Assembly (NCBI GenBank): GCA_032622095.1
Contig: CP136061.1
Location: 57,739,301-57,803,300, forward strand
Reading direction: 5' to 3'
Source of the DNA: Siphonodentalium dalli
Lineage: Eukaryota; Mollusca; Scaphopoda; Gadilida; Siphonodentaliidae
DNA: 64,000 bases
Below the pieces are notes generated by a model that searched no databases, was not told the origin of the DNA, and was given only the letters and a program-made list of their open reading frames with translations. The translations under genes and the position numbers were made by a program. Position 1 is the stretch's first letter, and every line of letters begins with the position of its first letter. Below are positions 11,520-22,499 of the stretch, piece by piece.

Positions 11520-11620
11520 TAACCATTTCATCATGAGAGCTGCGCTAAACCAGCATTAAAGATCCTGTGCCAGTGCATTCTCTTATAGATGTGAGTCTCC
11601 CACATATATAAGAGACTGCT
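11520..11620. mobile_element. Family B MITE, left fragment
   Basis: TAACCATTTCATCATGAGAG, then one collapsed hairpin. Confidence 0.5.
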
Positions 11621-11876
11621 TGAATCCCCGAATATCCAACTGAACAGAGTATGTTTATCTCCTAAATATATGCTGTCCTCTAACTGTAGCAAGTGGATTC
11701 TGTCAAAAATATACTGGCTTATATGACAACTAAACCAAAGAGTTGACTTCAAATTAATATTTGTTATGACAATATTGATTGCCAAGATTGGAGTCGAGGT
11801 AAACCAACATTTATATTCATGGTACGCAGTGCACTACCTCACTCAAAAAAAGATGGGATTTAGGTTCAGAACTTAC

Positions 11877-12027
11877 ATTCGTAATCATGAATAAGTTCTG
11901 CAGCAGTGAGGATTTTAGCTCGTTCTTCTGACACAGTAATCTGTAGCGTGTCGAGGTCCTCCTCATCAATATCAGCGATCGTATCCAGCTGATCAAATCC
12001 ATTCACCATGAACACATTTGTTAAATG
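11877..12027 (-). CDS. SASH1: SASH1-like gene, exon 10: main part of first SAM domain (SAM1)
   Basis: Residues 479-528 plus the first base of codon 529. The acceptor is ATTTTATTTCAG and the donor GTAAGT; entry is phase 0 and exit leaves one base. The peptide runs HLTNVFMVNGFDQLDTIADI, then DEEDLDTLQI, then SEERAKILTAAELIHDYE. This is the core of SAM1; its first helix (SVEELMQRLGLE) is on the preceding exon. SASH1/SASH3 orthologues show the same pattern: N-G-Y/F, a run of acidic residues with DLDELNI-like sequence, then AxxLLTAxELLxDY. SAM1 is a self-association module in this family. Confidence 0.9.
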
Positions 12028-12065
12028 CTGAAATAAAATATACAAATATATCAACCATTTCTTTA

Positions 12066-12225
12066 CAAAATGGATTCTCCCAACATTTATCAAAGTACAT
12101 ATCGGGATGGGTCTATTATTCATTTGGAACTTGATCAGGAAAAATGAGCAGACGACAGATCATACAAGTGCAGAAGGATTCCTATTCATTGGTGAGAAAT
12201 GTTCAGATCATAAGGTCGAAATATG
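12066..12225. mobile_element. Family G MITE, fragment
   Basis: TGGATTCTCCCAACATTTAT, then CATTTGGAACTTGATCAGG and AGAAATGTTCAGATCATAAG. Confidence 0.45.
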
Positions 12226-12379
12226 TGCTGCTAAACAGATCTTTAAACAATTTATTTGAATTGTAATTGCCATGAGCAAATTTTGGTGATAAAATATCTG
12301 GCACTGTAACAGAAATGTTTACATAACAATGGTTTCAACGTGCTAAATTTCGTTATTGGTGAGTTATCAAAAATAGATA

Positions 12380-14959
12380 CAGCACTGCTCAAATTAAGCG
12401 ACCTGTTTTAACGAGGTGTACATGCGTTAATACCGCGGTGCAATACCGCGACATACCGCCGATTCGCGGTTGCACTACCACGCGCGTACCGCGGTACCAC
12501 CGCGACGTTCACGGTACCACCGCACTACCAGCGGTAACGAATGTTGGTAGCGCGGTGGCACGCGGTAATGCACCGCACAAACGTGGTGACATTACCGCTA
12601 CGCGGTAGCATTTTTGTAACGAGGTTAATGACGGGATTCGATGGTTGACCGTCAATCTTCCAAAATAGGACGGCCGTTCTCACGATCTCCGTCCATGATT
12701 TTGTACCGTGAAGTGTATTATTAAAATATTGAAATAGATGAAAGCCGAGTATCGGGAAATATGCCCATTATAACGGGCTTCCAGATTAAGTAAAGGTAAG
12801 TATAAGTTACTTTGAGAAAGTCATTTTTCAATTGATGTGAATATTAAAATATTACAATAACATTTCTAGTCTCGTTTTATTGCTTAAAATTCCTATTAAT
12901 GACACTAGTTGTAATCAGTGTTGGTTATCGGGAAGGGAACAAATGTTTCGGCCATTTTAGACAGCTCGATAAATCCCGTATCTACAGTTTATATCAATGT
13001 TCAGATGTACGTGATCCATAAATTGAATGATAACGACACTATTTAAATAGTCCCCAGAATAAATATCGTTATTAACTTTATTGACATTCATTAACTGCAA
13101 ATCACAAACACCATTTGTTCGTATAACGGGAATTATTGTCTTAGCAATAAAAGACACAAAGTGGAACTCCCGTATATCCAGGAAAAAAACACATTCTGCG
13201 CAAAAGCACGTGTCACTGATTACGTCATACTGTAGCTGGCAGACTTTGTTAATATAGGGCATGGGGAACTTAAATTAAGATGTCGTCATGTCTTTTTATA
13301 ACTGGCCTCAATGGGTGAAATAAATATTTGTGTTTTGTTGATGGTGCTATTAGTAAAACTACACACGTGACGCGCGAATTTGCTATTTTGTGGTTTGGAC
13401 ACGTGTATTTCCATTACTTCAATGCGTCCGTTAGGCTTACATATTGCCCGCAGAAGGTAGTTCAGATATTTATCGATCTATTTTAGTATTGCGAATAATA
13501 TTATGTGCGAACCGCCACGTGGCTTTAAACAGATAAGTCTCATTCGATCTTCAAAATGTTGTGCACGTAATAGCTATTTATAAATATTTGTCGCACAAAC
13601 GTGAGACAAACGCTCTTTATTGCTACCATATCGGGAATAAACTAACAAGGACTAAAACACACCAATTCGATCACTTGAAATAATTATGTTACAATGTTAA
13701 CCTCTGTATATAACCAAACAAACATATTTAGAGGTCAACTTTCCAACACCATGCATGTTTTCTTCCGAATAACGATTAGATAGGAATATCGGTATGTGAT
13801 ATAATTTATACTGCGACCCACCGAGAACTACAAGTGCACGCCCTCGCTAAAAGTTGCAATTTCACATCAAACGATGCCGCCCGACACGCACTCGTGAGCT
13901 CAATGAATGTTCACGTAACAAAATCAAAGACTGATTTGACAACGTTGTGTCTTTCAATGTTTGGTGTTTTGCGTGTGACATTGGTGATGATAACAACTTT
14001 ACTTTGCTGCATGACATGTGACACGCTTTCTTAGTTATACATTTTATTCCCACCGACAAGAAATCTTCAGGCGCAAATGTTTGTAAATTGCTTTACTATT
14101 TCACGCATGCATACAATCATACGTCTTGGCGACAATATACTATTTACGCGCCGATTATGTTTGGCATATGAACAAAACTATAGATTTGAACGAATATGAA
14201 TATTTCTGCAATGATCGCCGCCCTGGCCTCAAAGACTAAAATCGGACTCAGTGTTACTAATGCACCGTCCCCGCTGGTTTCGACCTAATTCAGATAAATG
14301 GAGGATTTACTTTTCCCATTTTATAAGAAATTTAGATTTCGGAAACACAAACAAAACAAAAAATTCCGCATGAGTGGAAACCGATATAGGAATCGGGTGC
14401 GTAAATCATTTCACGATATGTAAGATAGATGCTAACAACAAAACTATTACTCCATCACGGTGTTTTGCGTAAGCCGTAAGCAACTATAGCTGAGTTAAAA
14501 AACCGCCGACGTGATTAAACGTGATGTACGTGTATATTTGTAATATGTTACATGTAAACCCGACATGTTCATATGTAATCCGATTGCATTATTATTCATT
14601 TATATTCATTACGTATATATAATTACGTGCAGATTACAGGTATTCATTCAATACAAAAGTTATTCATAATCATTTACCTACCGTGTGACGCCTGTTTCAG
14701 TCGTGTTCTCTCCGCGGTGGAGGGCCGTTAGCGGTAATTTGAACGCGGTTACGAAAAACATAACGCGGTGTATGGCGGTAACGAACACCAATAACGCGGT
14801 GACATGCGGTAACCAACGGTAAAAATACCGTACCAGTACCGCGGGTCAACCGCCCTCCGTCGCGGTATAGAATGATAACCGCGGTAGTTTGGTGGTATCA
14901 CCGCGGTAAGTACCGGCCCGTAACCTCGTTAAACAGGTCGCTTACTGAGAGCATAGCTG
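12380..14959. mobile_element. 2,580-bp TA-site DNA element with ACCGCGGT-rich ends, non-autonomous
   Basis: Ends are CAGCACTGCTC...TAAGCGACCTGTTTTAACG and, inverted, CGTTAAACAGGTCGCTTA...GAGCATAGCTG, flanked by TA on both sides (12378-12379 and 14960-14961). About 200 bp inside each end (12425-12615 and 14712-14915) is packed with ACCGCGGT, GCGGTA and related CG-rich motifs, in sharp contrast to the AT-rich host. The ~2.1-kb interior has no convincing transposase; the longest open frame there (12957-13262, minus) resembles nothing I know. It sits in the intron between the SAM1 and SH3 exons. TA target and end sequence suggest a Tc1/mariner (pogo-like) origin. Confidence 0.8.
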
Positions 14960-14961
14960 TA

Positions 14962-15741
14962 TAAGAACAAGGCTGATCTATTTCTCCATGTTAATCTTGT
15001 TGATATTTTTTACAGACTTGATCATTTTCCACATATACCCATTGTGAAGGCCATATGTCCCTTTAATGGGTTAAACCAAAAAGGTTCAGGTCACAAAAAA
15101 TTAAAAATTTTAATAACCTAAAAAATGGTTACGCAAATTTGTTTTCTCAAAATCCATTTTGCTTGTATAACCTTTTTTTCAAAGTACGTGTTCAAACCAA
15201 CATCTACATTTAAGTATTCAGTTTCAAGTCAATTATGTGTGTCCCAGTTAATAAAACGATGTTACTAACCAATGTTTTCATGAAATATGTGGAAATGTTT
15301 TAGAGTATAGTTAACAGATTAATCTTTGGTGACAAAAGTAGAGTTTAAAGATGTTAAATGTTACTAAACCTGGCTAAAAAAAGAAAAACAATCACTTTAA
15401 TAAAGAGCTAGGAAAATAGTGACGTCATCTAATTAACATGGTGGGAAAGGGTTGAATGAAAATTTTTCTCTCACTTTTATAAGAAAGATTATTATGGGTG
15501 TCAAAGAACTCAGTGTATCAATGTTATGTATGTAGATGTAGCTAGCATTATTAGGATACATTCATTATTCAGTAACTTGAATGAAGTTGGAATTGTTTTT
15601 AAAAGATCCATGATAATCACCACACACGTTTTAGAACAATCAATTATCTGTTCTACCGGTATCGCAAATTGATGATGTCTTGTGTAGTTCTGACATCTTG
15701 TAATTTCTACTAAAGCGGCAAGCCAGCTTCAGCATCATTAA
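14962..15741. other. Unique AT-rich intron sequence
   Basis: No gene, MITE or tandem repeat recognised between the 2.6-kb element and the next family B copy. Confidence 0.5.
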
Positions 15742-16190
15742 TTAACCCTTTCAAGACAGGAGCTGCGCTGGTGCAGCATTAAAGACCCTGTGCCAGTGCA
15801 TCCTCTTATATATGCGAGTCTCCCATTGGGATTCTCGCATATATAAGAGAATGCATTGGCTTACAAGGTCAAGGTAAATTTTGTCAGTCCAATGCGTTCT
15901 TATATATGCGAGGCTCCCTATGGGAGACTCACATATATAAGAGAATGCATTGGCTTACAAGTTCAAGGTAAATATTGTCAGTCCAATGCGTTCTTATATA
16001 TGCGAGGCTCCCTATGGGAGACTCGCATATATAAGAGAATGCATTGGCTTACAAGTTCAAGGTAAATATTGTCAGTCCAATGCGTTCTTATATATGCGAG
16101 GCTCCCTATGGGAGACTCACATATATAAGAGAATGCATTGGCACAGGGTTTTCACAAAAAATCAGGAACCTTCAGTCATGGAAGGGTTAA
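15742..16190. mobile_element. Family B TTAA-type MITE expanded by hairpin amplification
   Basis: TTAACCCTTTCAAGACAGGA to CATGGAAGGGTTAA. A 94-bp internal unit (GGCTTACAA..., hairpin, CATT) begins at 15858, 15952 and 16046, so the copy carries four hairpins instead of two. Confidence 0.85.
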
Positions 16191-16393
16191 GCATAAATTC
16201 TGAGGTTGATTTATTTAAAATATTTCAGTACCCATAGGAACCAAAATAATTGATAGTGGACACTGTTTGTCTGATTTTTGCATGAACAGAAGAAATGTTA
16301 TGCAAACTGAATTAGCATGAACATTTGTGCAAATTTTCAAGATCTGAAGGTTATATTCTGCAATAGGCATGACTAAATCTATAAGGCACTAAC

Positions 16394-16609
16394 CTCTAGT
16401 CCAAGTCTTTGCATAAGTTCTTCTACTGAGGTAGGTTTGGTTCTGCGTGAATTACGTCTTCTTATTGGTCGTTCTTTGCGGGTGACAAGAGGCGTCCCAT
16501 CACCAATTGTCTCTGCATGGGACAAGGGGAATAATCCAATCTTGCCCCTGAACATTCCAACAGCCACGTCACCTGACTCAACTTTCAGCAGTTTAACAAT
16601 ATCTCCTCT
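16394..16609 (-). CDS. SASH1: SASH1-like gene, exon 9: second half of SH3, basic patch, start of SAM1
   Basis: Residues 407-478, 216 nt, phase 0 at both ends. The acceptor is TTTGTTTTAACAG and the donor GTTAGT. RGDIVKLLKV (407-416) corresponds to the KKGDII strand of SASH1/SLY SH3 domains, and GMFRGKIGLFPL (424-435) to GLLNNKVGTFKF. By ungapped alignment the conserved ligand-binding Trp of that family (in GTWMG) is replaced by Ala422 (DVAVG). A basic patch, RKERPIRRRNSRRTKP (450-465), follows in the position of a nuclear-localisation-like cluster in human SASH1. SVEELMQRLGLE (467-478) is the first helix of SAM1 and continues in exon 10. Confidence 0.9.
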
Positions 16610-16776
16610 CTGTTAAAACAAAGATAAAAATAATCATCATTGTCAAAGAAATATATACATGTTGGATAAATGAATGTATCTTGCTCTCAAAATGTTTTTA
16701 TTTGCTGAAGAAAAATCCAATTGTCAAAGTCGGATGAGTTCGGCGTAACTCTGGTAAAAATTAACTGAAGTGCAAA

Positions 16777-16900
16777 ATGATTCTTATTCATTGATAGGAA
16801 ATGTTCAGATAGTAAGTTCAATGAATGGTCTATGGGGCCCTGTTGAACTTAAAACTTAAAAGTTCCTTAGGGGAACTACTCGTCTAAGAATATTTGGTAA
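16777..16900. mobile_element. Family G MITE, fragment in the SH3 intron
   Basis: CATTGATAGGAAATGTTCAG and inverse GTTCCTTAGGGGAACTACTC. It ends ~60 bases from the exon 8 donor. Confidence 0.45.
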
Positions 16901-16961
16901 AGAAAGACCAATGTCACTGGATTTGAGGGTGAGGGGAAACTTGGACTCGAGCATTACTAAC

Positions 16962-17086
16962 CTGTAACCTGAGAGCATCCCGATGGAAAGGTTGCGGAAC
17001 ATAGTCCGTGTGAATCTTAACATAGCTCGGCAAGATTTCACTCCCAGCAGACAGCCGATCCTCACGGGTCATCAGACTTGTAGCAC
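16962..17086 (-). CDS. SASH1: SASH1-like gene, exon 8: first half of SH3 domain
   Basis: Residues 366-406 plus two bases of codon 365. The acceptor is TCTCCCCATTAG and the donor GTTAGT. VKIHTDYVPQPFHRDALRLQ (387-406) aligns with the ARVHTDFTPSPYDTDSLKL start of SASH1/SLY SH3 domains; HTDY replaces the ALYDY box, as is normal for this family. It joins exon 9 in phase 0 to complete the SH3. The residues before it (MTREDRLSAGSEILPS) are not conserved that I can recall. Overlapping frames in this stretch are shadows. Confidence 0.85.
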
Positions 17087-17273
17087 CTAATGGGGAGAAG
17101 AAGACATGATAAATTGTCAATAAGAATAAAACCCTTCTATGTACTCTACCCTAACAAATTGTTGGCTGAACAATAGTGATTATGCACATCGTAAGGTGAA
17201 ACTGATATAAGTGAAGCTACCTAATAATGGTGAAGATGTGCAACCTCTTAATTCTTTATATGAATACATAGAG

Positions 17274-17405
17274 GATCTACAACTCGTCCCCAAATTATTG
17301 CGGAATTTACAAAACTCATCCAGTAAATTAGGTTTGGACCTCGCCTCCTAATTTACTGGACGAGTTTTGTAAAGTCCGCTATAAACTGGGGACGAGTTGT
17401 AGATT
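17274..17405. mobile_element. Family F palindromic element, copy 2
   Basis: GATCTACAACTCGTCCCCAA to TGGGGACGAGTTGTAGATTC, with inverted TCCAGTAAATTAGG inside. Confidence 0.75.
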
Positions 17406-17771
17406 CTATTTATTATATGATCGAAAACCTCGACCAAACATCCTTAATTGAACAAATGGGATGCTAAACTAACATCGGCTTATATAAGGCATGCAATGTT
17501 GTTTCATGAAACTATGCTTTGTTCGCCCGTGTAAAGAAACAGTCCCTGATAAATAAAGACTCTTTGGTGTATTTAATGGTGCATATTTAATGACATAACT
17601 TTTAAAACTCTTGAAAAATATTGGAAGCCATAGAATTTTGAGACGTAGTGCACTAAATATAACAGACGACAAACCGGAGGTCAAAGGTCACCTGGCACTA
17701 TTTCCTGCTATTAAACGAATGGTAGGATCATGTAATAAATACTTTTTCAGCATGTAACACTTCTCTCGTAG

Positions 17772-18171
17772 TTAACCCTTTACCCAACAGAAGGGCCCTG
17801 TGCCAATGCATTCTCTTATATATGCGAGTCGACCATAGGTCGCCTCGCATATATAAGAGAATGCATTGGCTTAACACATTAAAAATTATAAAATTGTTAA
17901 AGAATGTAAGAAAAAATGGTAAAAAGTGTTAAAAAAAAAATTGTTTTAGGCCAATGCATTCTCTTATATATGCGAGGCGACCTATGGTCGACTCGCATAT
18001 ATAAGAGAATGCATTGGCACAGGGCATAACTGTAACTATCACAATGTGGTCAATGAGCCGGTTCCAATGATATCCATATTTGTATGGTTCTATTGAGACA
18101 GACCGAAGATATTTTAGGCTGTTGAAGCTTTATTTGGCCGGTTTTGGCCGGTTTGTTGGGTAAAGGGTTAA
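17772..18171. mobile_element. Family C TTAA-type MITE, copy 1 (400 bp)
   Basis: TTAACCCTTTACCCAACAGA to TGTTGGGTAAAGGGTTAA; the perfect 14-bp terminal repeat is CCCTTTACCCAACA. It contains the nested-hairpin core of family B with a changed hairpin tip, plus a unique ~170-bp right segment. Almost identical to 49955-50353. Confidence 0.9.
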
Positions 18172-19542
18172 TACATATTACATTTGGACAGCTGACAAAG
18201 CCCCAATTAATGTAACCGTTATGTTTTTTCAAATATATTAATCTCCCTAATGCATTTGAAACTAGAAGTGCCACATCATGAAAGACTTTCTATTCAATTA
18301 TTTTATAAAGGTTTGATGATATAAATAATTATCACTTTCATTTTGCACGAAAAAGATGATATTATTTGGTATTTATAAGACTAGTTTTATGTCTTATTTG
18401 ATTTAAAAAAAAAATTCAGTGGAATATAGCCAACAAAATATTGTTGAATTATCTGTTGTATGTCACCGATATTTGGCAATGAGAGTAGAGAGTGAAGCAA
18501 CAGGTACCTTAACTTCATGGATTTATGCCAAATATCACAGGTATAAAATAATCAAATTACTCAGATTTACATCAAATATCACAAAGATTCAAATAATCAA
18601 AGACAACCGACTTTCTCTTCAATCATATGATGAGATTAGACATTATTAGATAATTTAGTGAGTTATATTGGTTAACTTTGAACATATTTAATGACTAATT
18701 GGGTAATATACAAGAAAGATCATTGTTTTAGGTTGAAAGGTTCTTACTGTATCTAAAATAAACAATTTTGTCTAGTTTGATATGCTCCTTTCAATCATCC
18801 TCTTGTGCTAATACTTAATAATAGAATCTTTGATATATATAATATTATATTGGACCATGGTGGATATGTGATTTGTAACTAGTATGGGTTCATCTAAGTA
18901 TACTGGACTGCAGAACTTATTTGCACTGCTTATAGCGGTTATCTTTCTATTTTGTTACACACCATGGTTATCTTTCGGTTGATAATGTTACTTAAGTCAA
19001 TGTGGTAATTTCACACAAATGCACTACTCAGCGATCCCGATAGTTTGCTGACATAAAAGACATGATGCATGAAAACGCTACCAGTACTACAACAACTAGC
19101 ATGGAACAGAAACACTTATTTGTTGCAAGGGAATATTGATTGTTTGTGTGTAATAAACATAGAACCTCACAGACGTGTGAAGGAGGTGAATTTTATCGCA
19201 CTCATTCGTTATGCTGAAAGTTACAACTTGAGCCCGACAACTCTTGTCGTAACATTGCGTCACAACAAACTTCTGTGATAACATTCATCATATTCACACG
19301 CCTGCGAGGTTCTTTCTCATGGCCATTTTGATAAGAAATGAGAATTATTTCCACAAATATTGAAGCGATAAACACTCATACTGAGTCAGTACGTCCATAA
19401 ACCTGATATATAAGAACACCCATCATTACATAATAAATCAGACCATTTTGCCAACCCTTGTACCAATCACTCGTTGTGAAATAGTTTACACTGCATGTGA
19501 AATAGGACATGGTGAGGACACAGGCCAACTGGTGCAACGACC
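18172..19542. other. Unique AT-rich intron sequence
   Basis: No exon found. A loose inverted repeat (AGAACCTCACAGACGTGTGA near 19160 against TTCACACGCCTGCGAGGTTCT near 19297) is the only structure noticed. Confidence 0.4.
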
Positions 19543-19568
19543 CCACCATGAGTATATACTCATGGTGG
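19543..19568. repeat. Perfect 26-bp palindrome
   Basis: CCACCATGAGTAT followed by its exact reverse complement, no loop. Single occurrence in the window. Confidence 0.85.
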
Positions 19569-20278
19569 AGTTGTCGCACAAGGGAACATGTGGGTGAGAA
19601 CTATAAAAATAGAACTGGCCCACACAAATTTCAGTCTCACTGCATATATGATATATTACCAAGTAAGGTTGATAACTAAATAGTTGATGTCGACATAAAT
19701 GTCTATATTTTTTTAAAGATGCATAATCCGAATTAACGCTTGCAAATTACTATTTCCTTGGCTTCAGGGGTAAAAAATATTTGATTCGAGTCGAGGAACC
19801 CACACGTCAAAGCTCAGAGCGATCAGATATCAATTTTTGAAATCTATTACTTTTCACCACCGATAATTAATAGTGGCCCAGTAAACAGTTATACAAGTAG
19901 ATGGGCTCGGACCAAATTGTGGATGAAGATGGATAACTCTAAAATCAAGTGGCTTTTTTTGTGTCAGATATTTGACCAACTGGCAAAATTTTGTTAAACA
20001 AAATGTTGATAAATAGCAGGTTATGGGAAATTTATACTATAGTTGACTGTGGTTAGCATTATTTTTGGGCAATTACTCGATTCTGATAACTGAAATTTAA
20101 TTTTTTTGTTGGAATCTGATGATACGGGGACCATCGAATCAGATTGAGTACCTTTAAAGTAGAGTGAGTCTCCCATATGATGCATCACGATTCATAAAAT
20201 TCCTCATATATTCATCATGTAGATGAGTATAATGTATACAGCTTCTCTACATCAATTTCCCACAGCAACACATCAATT

Positions 20279-20544
20279 CTTATCCCTTTCATGACAGGAG
20301 CTGTGCTAGTGCAGCATTAAATGGTCCTGTGCCAGTGCATTCTCTTATATATGTGAGTCTCCTATAGGGAGCCTCACATATATAAGACAATGCAATGGCT
20401 TATAAGGTCAAGGTAAATATTGTTATGCCAATGCATTCTCTTATATATGCGAGGCTCCCTCTGGGAGACTCACATATATAAGAGAATGCATTGGCACATG
20501 TTTTTTTGCAAACTTTCAGGAAGCTCCAGTCACAGAAGGGTTAA
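20279..20544. mobile_element. Family B TTAA-type MITE
   Basis: TTATCCCTTTCATGACAGGA (left TTAA mutated) to AGTCACAGAAGGGTTAA, with two hairpins. Confidence 0.75.
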
Positions 20545-20937
20545 TGAGAGACAGGGACCAGCTAGAGTGGACTGTTGTCAAGGAGAAGTCATAATGGCTG
20601 AAGTTCAATCTACACCCAAACATCACCATTCTATGATCAGATAAGTATTCTCCAGTACAATAGTTCATTTATATAATGATTATAATGCATAAGGACACCA
20701 TTATTATATACAGTTTAAATTTTCTGTAGGGACATATGTACACTGTTACATGAGAGAAGTCACTTCTCCCAAAGACAAAATTAGGGAGAAGTGACACAAT
20801 TTAGGGAGAAGATATCTCCCAAGACTCCCTCTTGGCTGGTCCCTGATGAGAGAGATAGAATACATTCCTGATGTCAGGATTGAGGTTGAGGTTGTCATGC
20901 ATTCAGCTTGAGTCCTCAAATGAAGGCCTAATTAAGA

Positions 20938-21241
20938 GCCACCGCAGACGCTGCGATTAAAATCGTAAGACTAAGTGGGAAAATCGCAGGTGGAGCATCC
21001 ACTGCGCACGCTCATGACAATATCACAGCCATACCATAGCGATCAAGCAATGTTTGATTTTTATAAGGAAAATCGTGGCGTGTCCTTGGCAATGCAAGTG
21101 ATCATAGCTGTCACATGACCATGGTCACACTGATCTCAGAATTGACATGCTATCATGAGATCGATCACGTGGTAAAATCGCAGTGCCGTAGCACCTGTGA
21201 TTTTCCCCACTTACGATTTTAATCGCAACGTCTGCGGTGGC
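20938..21241. mobile_element. 304-bp inverted-repeat DNA element, unassigned class
   Basis: The left end GCCACCGCAGACG, TGCGATTAAAATCGTAAG and GGGAAAATCGCAGGTG are mirrored at the right end (TACGATTTTAATCGCAACG, TCTGCGGTGGC). Terminal repeats exceed 50 bp. I could not define a clear target duplication, so the superfamily is open. Confidence 0.7.
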
Positions 21242-21242
21242 A

Positions 21243-21463
21243 CTAACCCTTCTATGATTGGAACTTCTTGAAATTTTTCAAGTGGCCAAAAACCCTGTGC
21301 CAATGCATTCTCTTATATATGAGAGTCTCACAGAGGGAGCCTGGCATAAATAAGAGAATACATTGGCCTAAAAATATTTACCATGACCTAGTAAGCCAGT
21401 TGATTCTCTTATGTATGCAAGGCTAATGCTTTACCAGCACAGTTCCCATCATGAAAGGGTTAA
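21243..21463. mobile_element. Family B TTAA-type MITE, right hairpin deleted
   Basis: CTAACCCTTCTATGATTGGA to CATGAAAGGGTTAA; directly abuts the 304-bp inverted-repeat element. Confidence 0.65.
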
Positions 21464-21595
21464 TTCAGTGTTAACTAGCAATGCTGCATCGTTCAATCCT
21501 CATGGGGAACTTCACAAAGTGATTCACTATGTTTTTGTTATGTATCACTTTGTGAAGTAACACATTGCTACAAACATGCATGGGGGATAGCTCAC

Positions 21596-21800
21596 TTTTG
21601 TTGGACCCACTGGGTGACGCAGCAGCAGGTGAATGCAGACTCTGGCCGTTCTGTAGCACTGCGCCGTGTGGTCCGTGTCTCACTGACTTCTTTGATTCTC
21701 CTGGCCGGAGCAGTTTCCGGATTTCCATCTTCATGTCTCGTAACTTGTCACCAAATTTCTTTTTACTCTGGTTATCCATCGGATACTCATGCAGCAGTTT
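21596..21800 (-). CDS. SASH1: SASH1-like gene, exon 7: basic SLY-like segment
   Basis: Residues 297-364 plus one base of codon 365. The acceptor is TTCCATTGTAG, phase 0; the donor is GTGAGC. A neighbouring GTTTGT would leave phase 0, which does not fit exon 8. The peptide begins KLLHEYPMDNQSKKKF, then a Lys/Arg-rich helix GDKLRDMKMEIRKLLRPGES, then a Ser/Pro/Gly-rich tail. This resembles the basic helical region before SH3 in SASH1/SLY proteins (a GKKVKSVKETMRKRM-like stretch), but similarity is weaker than for the SH3 and SAM exons. The call rests on context, splice sites and phase. Confidence 0.75.
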
Positions 21801-21875
21801 CTACAATGGAAAATATCAACCTGACTGACTACAAATAGCTAACTCAACTAACTGGGGCCGAAAACAGTTCTGACA

Positions 21876-22250
21876 AAGTCTGAATATAGCGTGTCTGATA
21901 TTTGCAGAATGAGGTCCCCAGAGGGTGATTTAGTGATGCTATCCTGCAATGTGGGCTAGCATCACCAATTTCACCATCTGGGAACCTAATTCTGCTTAGG
22001 CCTCAACTGCTATGGTAGGACCTAAGATCAGATTGAAGTTCCCCAGTTGAATTTCTGGTGATTATACATGTATATAGTCACCTCGATTATGCGATTTATC
22101 TTCTGCAAATTAGGGGATATTGAGACTGAACAGAAGGGATAAAGTGACTAAAAAACAATGTTAATTTGAGACTGTAGATAACTCCTAGAAGATGAGGCCA
22201 AAGCAGAATGAGATCCCCAGAGGGTGAATTTGGTGATGCTAGCTCTCTCA
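21876..22250. mobile_element. Family D hAT-type MITE, right end lost
   Basis: TGTCTGATATTTGCAGAATG hairpin, centre with GTTCCCCAGTTGAATTTCTG, then the start of the second GCAGAATGAGATCC block. Confidence 0.6.
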
Positions 22251-22499
22251 GTTATCACTGCGATATATCACTGCCACAAGGAAGGTACTTTGCAGACCGA
22301 TACATCTATTTTGACATATCGTCGGAACTATATTTAGTCACCTATTATCTTATTTTGACCAGCACAAGTTTGCAATAATGGTAATTCTTTCGATATTGAT
22401 ATAAACAATATGAACTGAGCCAGACATAGACAATTTTAATCCTAAAACATAACAAGAGCACGCCATTGGTGGCGTGGCATAATACGCCCATTTCTGGAG

